Source: JAMXLO01 sp035569235 (lineage in GTDB: Bacteria; Pseudomonadota; Alphaproteobacteria; Acetobacterales; Acetobacteraceae). Taken from it: a DNA stretch of 26,895 nucleotides. Below the pieces are notes generated by a model. That model searched no databases. It was not told the DNA's origin and saw only the letters and a list, made by a program, of their open reading frames with translations. Positions 15,565 to 22,283 of the stretch are shown here, piece by piece; within the stretch, counting starts at the first letter, position 1, and every line of letters starts with the position of its first letter. A program made the translations under genes and the position numbers. The stretch lies in the NCBI GenBank assembly GCA_035569235.1, contig DATMND010000172.1, forward strand, positions 1 to 26,895, written 5' to 3'.

Positions 15565-16985
15565 TGAACTGGGCAATCGCGCTGCCGGAAATCGTACTGT
15601 CCGTCGTCGCCATGGCGATTCTGATCTTCGGTGTGCTTCGGCGCGTGGACACCTTCTTCATTTCCAGCATGTTGGCGCTCGGCGGTTTCCTGCTCGCGGC
15701 GTTGCTGGTTGTCACGGCCGCCCGCGGCGTCGGCTATCACGGCCAGTTCGTCAGCGACGCCTTTTCCGGATTTGTGAAAATCCTGATCCTGGCAGGCGCC
15801 GCACTCGCGCTGATCCTGTCGCTCGACTACAACCGCCAGCACCATATCGCACGTTTCGAATATCCCGTGCTGATGGTCCTCTCGGTCGTCGGCATGATGG
15901 TGATGGTCTCTGCGGCGAACCTGATGACCCTCTATCTCGGGCTCGAGCTGCAGTCGCTGGCGCTCTATGTCCTCGCCGCCTTTGCCCGTGACGAGTTGCG
16001 TTCGTCCGAGGCCGGGCTGAAGTATTTCGTGCTCGGCGCGCTTGCATCGGGCCTGCTGCTCTACGGCATTTCGCTGGTCTACGGCTTTTCCGGCACCATG
16101 GACTTTGCCGCGCTGGCAAAGACGCTGTCGCAGCCGGGCACTGCCTCACCGGGCCTGATCGTCGGCATCGTGTTCGTTCTGGTCGGCATTGCGTTCAAGA
16201 TTGCCGCTGTGCCGTTCCACATGTGGACGCCCGACGTCTACGAAGGTTCGCCAACGTCGGTCACGGTGTTCTTCTCCACGGCGCCGAAGGTCGCGGCGAT
16301 GGGGCTGTTGCTGCGCACCATGACCACGCCGTTCGGACACCAGCTGATCGCCTGGCAGCAGCTGATTGTTGTGGTTTGCGTTGCCTCGATGCTCCTCGGC
16401 TCGTTTGCAGCGATTGGCCAGCACAACATCAAGCGGCTGATGGCGTATTCGTCTATCGGCCATATGGGGTATGCGCTGATCGGTCTCGCCGTCGGTACGC
16501 CCGAGGGCATTCGCGGGGTGCTGGTGTATCTCATTGTGTATGTGTTCATGAGTGCGGGCACGTTCGCCTGCATCATCGCGATGCGCCGCCGCGGCCAGGC
16601 GCTCGAGGAAATCACCGATCTGAGCGGCCTTGCGAGAACCGATCCGGGGCTCGCGCTGGCGATGGCCGTGTTCATGTTCAGCATGGCCGGCATTCCGCCG
16701 ATGTCAGGCTTCTTCGGCAAGCTATACGTGTTCCTGGCTGCGGTGCAGGGCGGAATGTGGAAGCTCGCCATCATCGGTGTGCTGACCAGTGTGATTGGCG
16801 CCTACTATTACATCCGCATCGTCAAGGTGATGTATTTCGACGCGCCCGCGGAACCGTTTGACATGCGCCCCGCCTCGCTGTCGTTCGTCGCCGCGGCGAC
16901 GGGATTGTTTACCTTGTTATTCTTCGTATTCCCAGCACCCTTCGTTGGTGCGGCCCAGGCGGCGGCGAAGGCGTTGTTTGGATGA
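15564..16985 (+). CDS. nuoN: NADH-quinone oxidoreductase subunit N
   Basis: A 473-residue antiporter-like proton-pumping subunit (ND2 type). The pump Glu lies in YLGLELQSLALYVLAAF, and the Lys in AFKIAAVPFHMWTPDVYEGSPT. It starts at ATG 15564, sharing one base with the nuoM stop, and ends the complex I operon. The upstream open part of the frame lies inside nuoM and is not used. It is followed by a type B palindrome and coaX, with no clear terminator between. Confidence 0.97.
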   Translation: MNWAIALPEIVLSVVAMAILIFGVLRRVDTFFISSMLALGGFLLAALLVVTAARGVGYHGQFVSDAFSGFVKILILAGAALALILSLDYNRQHHIARFEYPVLMVLSVVGMMVMVSAANLMTLYLGLELQSLALYVLAAFARDELRSSEAGLKYFVLGALASGLLLYGISLVYGFSGTMDFAALAKTLSQPGTASPGLIVGIVFVLVGIAFKIAAVPFHMWTPDVYEGSPTSVTVFFSTAPKVAAMGLLLRTMTTPFGHQLIAWQQLIVVVCVASMLLGSFAAIGQHNIKRLMAYSSIGHMGYALIGLAVGTPEGIRGVLVYLIVYVFMSAGTFACIIAMRRRGQALEEITDLSGLARTDPGLALAMAVFMFSMAGIPPMSGFFGKLYVFLAAVQGGMWKLAIIGVLTSVIGAYYYIRIVKVMYFDAPAEPFDMRPASLSFVAAATGLFTLLFFVFPAPFVGAAQAAAKALFG

Positions 16986-16994
16986 AGAAAAGAA

Positions 16995-17062
16995 TCACCA
17001 CAAAGACACGAAGACATGAAGTGCTGCTGATCAGCCTTCGTGTCTTCGTGTCTTTGTGGTGA
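16995..17062. repeat. 27-bp inverted repeat (type B, copy 2)
   Basis: Arm 16995-17021 matches the reverse complement of 17036-17062 at 26 of 27 bases, with a 14-nt spacer. The arm shares the 22-mer core TCACCACAAAGACACGAAGA(CA) with the element at 7365-7433. It fills the nuoN-coaX gap. The end of the right arm gives GGTGAG (17058-17063), the only Shine-Dalgarno-like sequence before coaX. Confidence 0.92.
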
Positions 17063-17071
17063 GATTTTCTA

Positions 17072-17881
17072 ATGCTGCTGGTCATAGATTGCGGCAACAC
17101 CAACGTCGTCTTCGCCGTGCGCGAGGGCGCCGCATGGCGCGGCACATGGCGCATCCGCACCGAAGCGCAGCGCACCTCCGACGAGTACGGCGTATGGCTG
17201 ATGACCCTGCTCGGCCATCTCGGGCTGAAGCGCGACGACATCTCCGCGGCTGTGCTCGGAACCGTGGTGCCCGCCGCGCTCTATCACCTCCGCCGACTCT
17301 GCCGGGACTGGTTCAGCATCGAGCCGCTGATCGCTCGCTCCACCCTCGACTGGGGCTTCGAAATACGCGTCGACAATCCCGCCGAGGTCGGCGCCGACCG
17401 GCTGCTGAACGCGCTCGCCGGCCACCGGCGCTTTGGCGGCCCGATGATCGTCGTCGATTTCGGCACCGCCACGACGTTCGATGTGGTCGACAAGGATGGC
17501 GCGTATCTCGGTGGTGTCATCTGCCCCGGGGTCAATCTCTCGCTCGAGGCGCTGCATCAGGCGGCCGCGCAGTTGCCGCGCATCGGCATCGCCAGACCGC
17601 AGGCTGTGATCGGCCGCCAGACGGTGCCGGCGATGCAGTCCGGCGTCTATTGGGGCTATGTCGCCCTCGTCGAGGGGCTGGTGGCGCGCATAAAGGCGGA
17701 ATATGGCGGTCCGATGAAGGTCGTCGCCACCGGCGGTCTGGCGTCACTGTTCGCCGAGGGGACGATGGTGATCGAGCATATCGAGCCCGACCTCACATTG
17801 GACGGACTGCGGATGTTGGCGGAACGCAACCCCGCTCCCACATTGCGTCCGGATAGGGCGCGCATGATCGAACACGAGTAG
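17072..17881 (+). CDS. coaX: Type III pantothenate kinase
   Basis: A 269-residue cytosolic ASKHA-fold kinase that phosphorylates pantothenate, the first step of coenzyme A synthesis. Motifs: the phosphate-binding DCGNTN at residues 6-11, GADRLLNA (residues 107-114), DFGTATTFD (129-137) and GGVICPG (147-153). The second glycine pair lies in TGG (220-222). Length fits the family. The start ATG lies 9 bp after the type B repeat. In many alphaproteobacteria birA lies between nuoN and coaX; it is absent here. Type III enzymes need a monovalent cation and are not feedback-inhibited by CoA. Confidence 0.96.
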   Translation: MLLVIDCGNTNVVFAVREGAAWRGTWRIRTEAQRTSDEYGVWLMTLLGHLGLKRDDISAAVLGTVVPAALYHLRRLCRDWFSIEPLIARSTLDWGFEIRVDNPAEVGADRLLNALAGHRRFGGPMIVVDFGTATTFDVVDKDGAYLGGVICPGVNLSLEALHQAAAQLPRIGIARPQAVIGRQTVPAMQSGVYWGYVALVEGLVARIKAEYGGPMKVVATGGLASLFAEGTMVIEHIEPDLTLDGLRMLAERNPAPTLRPDRARMIEHE

Positions 17882-17898
17882 CCGGAGCATCATTCCGA

Positions 17899-17927
17899 TT
17901 GCCTGCACTGCGCGTAACGCGTAGAGT
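17899..17927 (+). promoter_or_regulatory. Candidate promoter with operator-like palindrome for the TA pair
   Basis: TTGCCT (17899-17904) and TAGAGT (17922-17927) are 17 bp apart, a fair match to sigma-70 boxes. Inside, CTGCGCGT (17908-17915) and ACGCGTAG (17917-17924) form an inverted repeat with one mismatch around a single base. The palindrome covers the spacer and the -10 edge, as expected for an operator bound by the HTH antitoxin. If the boxes are right, the transcript begins at or just before the GTG start at 17936. Confidence 0.4.
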
Positions 17928-17935
17928 ACGGTCCC

Positions 17936-18205
17936 GTGGAGTTTGAATGGGATCCGGCGAAGAGCGGGGCCACGTTCCGTGACCGGGGCTTCGACTTCGC
18001 CTATGCCAGGCGTGTCTTCTCCGGGAGCCGAATTGAGACTCTGGATGCCCGGACTGACTATGGTGAGGTTCGTATCAGAGCGATCGGGCAGGTCGGGCCC
18101 GACATTCTCACGGTAATTTACACAGTCCGTGGCTCGGTCTTGCGGATCATCTCCGCCCGCCGGGCGAACAGGAAGGAGCGAGCGCAATGGCTCTCACGCG
18201 TATGA
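17936..18205 (+). CDS. brnT: BrnT-family toxin (DUF497)
   Basis: An 89-residue protein with the hallmark N-terminus MEFEWDPAKS of the BrnT family, followed by a VF-containing region, the strand motif ILTVIYTVRG and the end motif RIISARRANRKERAQW. BrnT toxins have a RelE-like fold and act as ribonucleases; the basic C-terminal motif matches that group. The start is GTG 17936 with no good Shine-Dalgarno. The end overlaps the next gene by 19 bp, the usual toxin-first arrangement of brnTA. Activity is inferred from family only. Confidence 0.88.
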   Translation: MEFEWDPAKSGATFRDRGFDFAYARRVFSGSRIETLDARTDYGEVRIRAIGQVGPDILTVIYTVRGSVLRIISARRANRKERAQWLSRV

Positions 18206-18543
18206 GCCTCGCGGAGATCATGGCAGCCGGCGGCGGCAAGGTGGACCGCGCTAAGATGGACGCGACGACTGAGGAGGACATCCGCCGTCATATGATCGAG
18301 GATGGCGAGGACCCGGACGAGGAACCGCAGTTCGAGCGGCCGGTGCTGCCGCAGGATGTGCGCAAGAAGCTCGGCATGACGCAGACTGAATTCGCTACCC
18401 TGGTGCGCATTCCTGTTGCCACTTTGCGCAACTGGGAACAGAACCGCTTCGTCATGGAGCCGGCGGCACAGACCCTGCTGAAGCTGATCGACCGCGAGCC
18501 GGAGGCGGCGCTGCGGGCGCTGCGCGGGCCGGTCGCCGCCTGA
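18187..18543 (+). CDS. HTH-domain antitoxin, partner of BrnT
   Basis: A 118-residue protein with an XRE-type helix-turn-helix at about residues 57-100 (RKKLGMTQTEFATLVRIPVATLRNWEQNR). It ends with LLKLIDREPEAALRAL, as in many antitoxins of this HTH group. The N-terminal half is acidic (GEDPDEEPQFE) and probably binds and neutralizes the toxin. ATG 18187 has a strong GGAAGGAG (18171-18178) and overlaps the toxin gene by 19 bp; ATG 18202, in an ATGA overlap, is an alternative. Classical BrnA antitoxins carry a ribbon-helix-helix domain, so this is a different partner class. It probably represses its own promoter. Confidence 0.85.
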   Translation: MALTRMSLAEIMAAGGGKVDRAKMDATTEEDIRRHMIEDGEDPDEEPQFERPVLPQDVRKKLGMTQTEFATLVRIPVATLRNWEQNRFVMEPAAQTLLKLIDREPEAALRALRGPVAA

Positions 18544-18585
18544 GCCACACGACTTCGCAGCTTTATGAGGTAACAACAGCATCTA

Positions 18586-20232
18586 ATGGACATTGTAGAC
18601 GGTGATCTGGCCTTCCTGCCGCTGGGCGGGACGGGCGAGATCGGCATGAATCTGAATCTCTACCGCTGCGACGGCAAGTGGCTGGCGGTGGACTGCGGCA
18701 TTGGCTTCGGCGGCGCACAGCACCCCGAGGTCGACGTGATGATGGCGGACCCGGCGTTCATCGCCGACCGCCGCGACCGTCTGGTCGGGCTGGTGATCAC
18801 CCATGCGCATGAGGATCATATCGGCGCGGTGGCATGGCTGTGGCCGCAACTGCGCTGCCCGGTCTATGCGACACCCTTCGCGGCCGTCGTGCTGCGCCGC
18901 AAGCTGGCGGAAGTGCAGCTGCTCAGCCGGGTGAAGGTGCACGTCATCCCACCCGGTGGGTCGATCAACCTGGCGCCGTTCGCACTGCGCTTCATCCGCG
19001 TTGCGCATTCGATCCCCGAGGCACAGGCGCTGGTGATCGAAACGCCGTATGGTGTGCTGCTGCACACTGGCGACTGGAAGCTCGACCCGCATCCGCTGAT
19101 CGGTCCGCCGACGGATGAAGCGGCGCTGGAGGCACTCGGCGCGAGGGGCGTGCTCGCGATGATCTGCGATTCCACCAACGCGATGGTGGAAGGCCATTCG
19201 GGCAGCGAAGCCGAGGTCCGACAAAGTCTGTCGGTGTTGATCCGCGGCTTGCGCGGCCGCGTTGCAGTGACCTGCTTCGCGTCCAATGTGGCGCGCGTGG
19301 AATCGGTCGCGGTGGCAGCGCGCGCGGTTGGACGCAGTGTGGCGCTGGTGGGTCGCTCCTTGCGCAATCTCGATGCGGCGGCGCGCGAATGCGGCTATCT
19401 GCGCGACTTCCCGCCATTCCTGACCGAAAACGATGTCGACGACGTCCCGGATGACAATTTGCTGATGCTGGTCACCGGCAGCCAGGGCGAACCACGCAGC
19501 GCATTGGCACGCATTGCGCTCGATACGCATCCGCGCGTCGCACTCGGCGAGGGCGACACAGTGGTGTTCTCCTCGCGGGTGATCCCCGGCAACGAGCGTG
19601 CGATCGGCACCGTGCAGGACAATCTCGTGCGTCGCGGCGTGAACCTGATGACCGACGTGGATCATCTGGTGCACGTCTCCGGCCATCCCGCGCGCGACGA
19701 GCTGCGTCGAATGTACCGGTTGGTGAAGCCGCGCTACGCGGTGCCGACGCATGGCGAGTGGCGGCATCTCTCGGCGCACGCCGCGCTCGCCCAGGAGGCC
19801 GGCGCAAAGCCGATCCTGCTGGAGGACGGTGACATCCTCAGCCTCGCGCCGGGTCTGGCGGAGGTGGTGGACAGCGCACCCGTGGGCCGACTTGTGCTGG
19901 ATGGCAACCGGCTCACGCCGTTTACCGGCGATGTGATGTCGGCGCGCCGGCGGATGCTGTTCAACGGTGTCGTGCTGGCGAGCCTCGCGGTCGATACAAA
20001 CGGCCGGTTACACGGCGCTCCGCTGGTCAGCGCGCCCGGTCTGTTCGACACCGACGATCCGGAACTAAAGCGCATCAGCGTCGAATTCGCCGATGCTGTG
20101 GCGGATCTGCCGGCCCCGCTCCGCGGCGACAATGCAGCGCTCACCGATGCCGCGCGTGCGGCGTTGCGTCGCGCGCTTGGCAGGCGATTGCAGAAGCGCC
20201 CGCTCGTGGATGTGCACCTACTGCGGATTTAG
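18586..20232 (+). CDS. rnj: Ribonuclease J
   Basis: A 548-residue metallo-beta-lactamase/beta-CASP ribonuclease with 5'-exonuclease and possibly endonuclease activity in RNA decay and rRNA maturation. The zinc site motif HAHEDHIG is at residues 73-80, with further ligands His140 (VAHSIPEA) and Asp162 (HTGDWK). Beta-CASP motifs are CDSTNAM, GSQGEPRSAL, SSRVIPGNE, HVSGHP and PTHGEWRH. Length fits B. subtilis RNase J1 (555). The start ATG has GAGG at 18567-18570, an unusually long spacing. The position between coaX and DUF1467 is common in alphaproteobacteria, apart from the inserted TA pair. Confidence 0.95.
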   Translation: MDIVDGDLAFLPLGGTGEIGMNLNLYRCDGKWLAVDCGIGFGGAQHPEVDVMMADPAFIADRRDRLVGLVITHAHEDHIGAVAWLWPQLRCPVYATPFAAVVLRRKLAEVQLLSRVKVHVIPPGGSINLAPFALRFIRVAHSIPEAQALVIETPYGVLLHTGDWKLDPHPLIGPPTDEAALEALGARGVLAMICDSTNAMVEGHSGSEAEVRQSLSVLIRGLRGRVAVTCFASNVARVESVAVAARAVGRSVALVGRSLRNLDAAARECGYLRDFPPFLTENDVDDVPDDNLLMLVTGSQGEPRSALARIALDTHPRVALGEGDTVVFSSRVIPGNERAIGTVQDNLVRRGVNLMTDVDHLVHVSGHPARDELRRMYRLVKPRYAVPTHGEWRHLSAHAALAQEAGAKPILLEDGDILSLAPGLAEVVDSAPVGRLVLDGNRLTPFTGDVMSARRRMLFNGVVLASLAVDTNGRLHGAPLVSAPGLFDTDDPELKRISVEFADAVADLPAPLRGDNAALTDAARAALRRALGRRLQKRPLVDVHLLRI

Positions 20233-20247
20233 TGAAAACTGGGGCCG

Positions 20248-20508
20248 ATGAACTGGTTCACCGGCCTCGTCGTCTATGTTCTGATTTGGTGGGTGGCGCT
20301 GTTCGCCGTGTTGCCGATCGGCACGCACCCCGTTGAAGACGCGGACGAGCAGAGCGGCTGGCGCGGTGCTCCGCAGCGCCCGCGCCTCTTGATGAAGGTG
20401 ATCGTCACCACGCTGGTCGCCTGCATCATCTGGTTCGGCGCCTGGCTGCTGATCACCAGCGACTACATCAGCTTCCGCCACGGCTGGTTCGCCGCTCCGA
20501 GCGACTGA
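20248..20508 (+). CDS. DUF1467 family inner-membrane protein
   Basis: An 86-residue protein with two hydrophobic helices (about residues 5-24 and 49-70) joined by a polar loop. The conserved features are WWVALFAVLPIGT near residues 14-26 and the loop GAPQRPRLLMK. Members of this family are found next to rnj and proS throughout alphaproteobacteria, but no function is established. GGGG at 20241-20244 is a close and weak ribosome site. It is probably co-transcribed with rnj (15-bp gap). Confidence 0.88.
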   Translation: MNWFTGLVVYVLIWWVALFAVLPIGTHPVEDADEQSGWRGAPQRPRLLMKVIVTTLVACIIWFGAWLLITSDYISFRHGWFAAPSD

Positions 20509-20593
20509 GAGCCTGCCCTCAGATCGGAGGGCCGCAAAATCGCCAAAATCTACTGCGAGAGTCCGTTTTTGGGACTGGGGCCCAGGCCATCGC

Positions 20594-20634
20594 CACGGTC
20601 AGGGGGAGGCGCCTAAGTCCTCCGACCTGCCGTG
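20594..20634 (+). ncRNA. Possible structured RNA element downstream of DUF1467
   Basis: A long hairpin forms from CACGG/CCGTG, a bulged T, CAGG/CCTG, a small internal loop, and GGAGG/CCTCC, with a 9-nt loop: 14 base pairs in 41 nt. Smaller hairpins lie upstream (CCCTC/GAGGG near 20528-20543; AGTCC/GGACT near 20561-20577), and a terminator lies 25 nt downstream. No known RNA family was recognized. It could be a small RNA, a 3' UTR-derived RNA, or part of a repeat. Confidence 0.35.
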
Positions 20635-20658
20635 TGATCGCGTTTCCTCCCCAAACTT

Positions 20659-20692
20659 GGCCCGACGCCCCGAGCGTCCGGGCCGCCTTTTT
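20659..20692 (+). terminator. Rho-independent terminator in the DUF1467-proS gap
   Basis: GGCCCGACGC (20659-20668) pairs with GCGTCCGGGCC (20674-20684) with one bulged base and a 5-nt loop. GCC and TTTTT (20688-20692) follow. The T-run is on the + strand only, so it ends transcripts coming from rnj/DUF1467 or from a small RNA in this gap. Confidence 0.8.
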
Positions 20693-20743
20693 GTTACATG
20701 CTCGCTGGCGATAAGTCACGTGAGTTTGTTCGGAATCGGCGCG

Positions 20744-20788
20744 TTGACAGAGAGTTTATTGCGCACACTGCATTGTGCGCCGCACAAT
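20744..20788 (+). promoter_or_regulatory. TTGACA box and strong palindrome upstream of proS
   Basis: A perfect -35 box TTGACA lies at 20744-20749, but no good -10 follows at 16-18 bp. Just downstream, ATTGTGCG-C-CGCACAAT (20772-20788) is a perfect 8+1+8 palindrome. GCGCACA (20761-20767) is a third related half-site that can also pair with TGTGCGC (20774-20780). This looks like an operator for a dimeric regulator around the start of the proS transcript. Confidence 0.45.
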
Positions 20789-20812
20789 AGTTTGGCGCGC
20801 TGACGCCGTTGG

Positions 20813-20861
20813 GTCTGGCGGGACCGATCGCCGACAGTTAGGGTCCGCCCCGAAACCAGAC
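20813..20861 (+). promoter_or_regulatory. Stem-loop in the proS leader
   Basis: GTCTGG (20813-20818) pairs with CCAGAC (20856-20861). GGACC (20821-20825) pairs with GGTCC (20842-20846), extended past a bulged G by C20819-G20847. The loop is 16 nt, and an 8-nt single-strand stretch lies on the 3' side. It ends 13 nt before the proS start, close to the ribosome entry site. Confidence 0.5.
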
Positions 20862-20874
20862 GGATCTCCTCGCG

Positions 20875-22203
20875 ATGCGACTTTCCCGCAGCCTCATCCC
20901 GACCATGAAGGAGACGCCTGCCGAAGCTCAGATCGCCTCGCACCGGCTGATGCTGCGAGCCGGGCTGGTACGGCAGACCTCGGCCGGCATTTATGCCTGG
21001 TTGCCGCTCGGCCTTCGGGTGCTGAAGAACATCGAGCGCATCGTGCGCGAGGAGCAGAATGCGGCGGGCGCGCAGGAAGTGCTGATGCCGACCATCCAGC
21101 CGGCGGAGCTGTGGCGCGAGAGCGGACGGTATGAGGATTACGGCAAGGAGATGCTGCGCATCCGTGACCGGCACGAACGCGACATGCTTTACGGGCCGAC
21201 CAACGAGGAGGTGATCACCGACCTGTTCCGCCAATCGGTGCATTCGTATCGCGAACTGCCGCAGATCCTCTACCACATCCAGTGGAAGTTTCGTGACGAG
21301 GTGCGTCCGCGCTTTGGCGTGATGCGCGGGCGCGAGTTTCTGATGAAGGATGCGTATTCGTTCGATCTCGACTATGCCGGTGCGGTGGTGAGCTATCGCA
21401 CAATGATGCTGGCCTACATGCGGACGTTCCAGCGGATGGGCCTGAAGGCGATTCCGATGGAGGCCGAAAGCGGTCCGATTGGCGGCGATTTGAGCCACGA
21501 GTTCATCATCCTGGCCCCGACCGGCGAGAGCCAAGTGTATTACGACGCTGATTTCGAGAATATCGATTGGGTCAATGCGCGGTTCGATTACAACGCCAAG
21601 GACTTGGAGGCGTTCTTCAAGCAAATGACGTCAATGTACGCCGCCACTGACGAAAAACATGACCCGGTGAAGTGGGAACGTGTCGATCCCGCTCGCCGGC
21701 GTGAAGGCCGCGGCATCGAGGTTGGCCACATCTTTTACTTCGGCAACAAATATACCAAGGCGATGAACACGACGGTGGCGGCGGCGGATGGCAAGCCGGT
21801 TCATCCGGAGATGGGCAGCTACGGCGTCGGTGTTTCGCGTCTGGTGGGCGCGGTTATCGAGGCGAGCCACGACGAAGCGGGCATCATCTGGCCGGATGCC
21901 ATCGCGCCGTTCAAGGCTGCGATCCTGAACCTGCGGCGCGGCGATGCGGTGTGCGATGCGATGTGCGAAGCGCTGTACGAGAAGCTTGGCGCAGCAGCCC
22001 TGTACGACGATCGCGAGGAACGGGCGGGCGCAAAATTCGCCGACGCGGACCTGATGGGCCACCCGTGGCAGATCATCGTCGGCCCGCGCGGCGCTGCGGC
22101 CGGCAAGGTCGAACTGAAGCGGCGCGCGACTGGAGAGCGAACCGAACTGCCTCCGGATGAAGCGCTGGCGCGGATCGACCCTAGCCGTCATGGCCGGGCT
22201 TGA
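20875..22203 (+). CDS. proS: Prolyl-tRNA synthetase (short alphaproteobacterial type)
   Basis: A 442-residue class II synthetase that charges tRNA-Pro. Motif 1 includes RQTSAGIYAWLPLGLRVL (33-50). Motif 2 is FRDEVRPRFGVMRGREFLMKDAYSFD from residue 139. Motif 3 is GSYGVGVSRLVGAVIE from 314. The TGE/PTNEE proline-site elements (YGPTNEE, 106-112) are present. The E. coli protein is 572 residues; the difference is the missing INS editing domain, as is usual in alphaproteobacteria. The last five residues (RHGRA) and the stop codon are encoded by a palindromic repeat. A palindrome and a leader stem-loop lie upstream. Confidence 0.97.
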   Translation: MRLSRSLIPTMKETPAEAQIASHRLMLRAGLVRQTSAGIYAWLPLGLRVLKNIERIVREEQNAAGAQEVLMPTIQPAELWRESGRYEDYGKEMLRIRDRHERDMLYGPTNEEVITDLFRQSVHSYRELPQILYHIQWKFRDEVRPRFGVMRGREFLMKDAYSFDLDYAGAVVSYRTMMLAYMRTFQRMGLKAIPMEAESGPIGGDLSHEFIILAPTGESQVYYDADFENIDWVNARFDYNAKDLEAFFKQMTSMYAATDEKHDPVKWERVDPARRREGRGIEVGHIFYFGNKYTKAMNTTVAAADGKPVHPEMGSYGVGVSRLVGAVIEASHDEAGIIWPDAIAPFKAAILNLRRGDAVCDAMCEALYEKLGAAALYDDREERAGAKFADADLMGHPWQIIVGPRGAAAGKVELKRRATGERTELPPDEALARIDPSRHGRA

Positions 22204-22262
22204 CTCGGCCATCTACGCGCAACCGCCGAGGCATGGATGGCCGGGTCGAGCCCGGCCATGAC
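22187..22262. repeat. Palindromic repeat (type D) overlapping the proS 3' end
   Basis: Arm 22187-22213 matches the reverse complement of 22236-22262 at 25 of 27 bases, with 22 bp between. Each arm contains a smaller palindrome of the form GGCCGGG...CCGGCC-like. This resembles the dispersed GTCATGGCCGGGCTTG-type elements seen in many alphaproteobacteria. The left arm encodes the last residues and the TGA of proS. Confidence 0.9.
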
Positions 22263-22283
22263 CATAAGGTGTGAGTCGCGCAC

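Noticed and set aside
7365..17062. The two type B repeats as part of a CRISPR array
   Set aside because: There are only two copies 9.6 kb apart, each an inverted pair, without regular spacers or cas genes.
20519..20719. 66-codon minus-strand frame in the DUF1467-proS gap
   Set aside because: It runs across the terminator and hairpins of the + strand and has no ribosome site or domain; a short gene cannot be excluded but nothing supports it.
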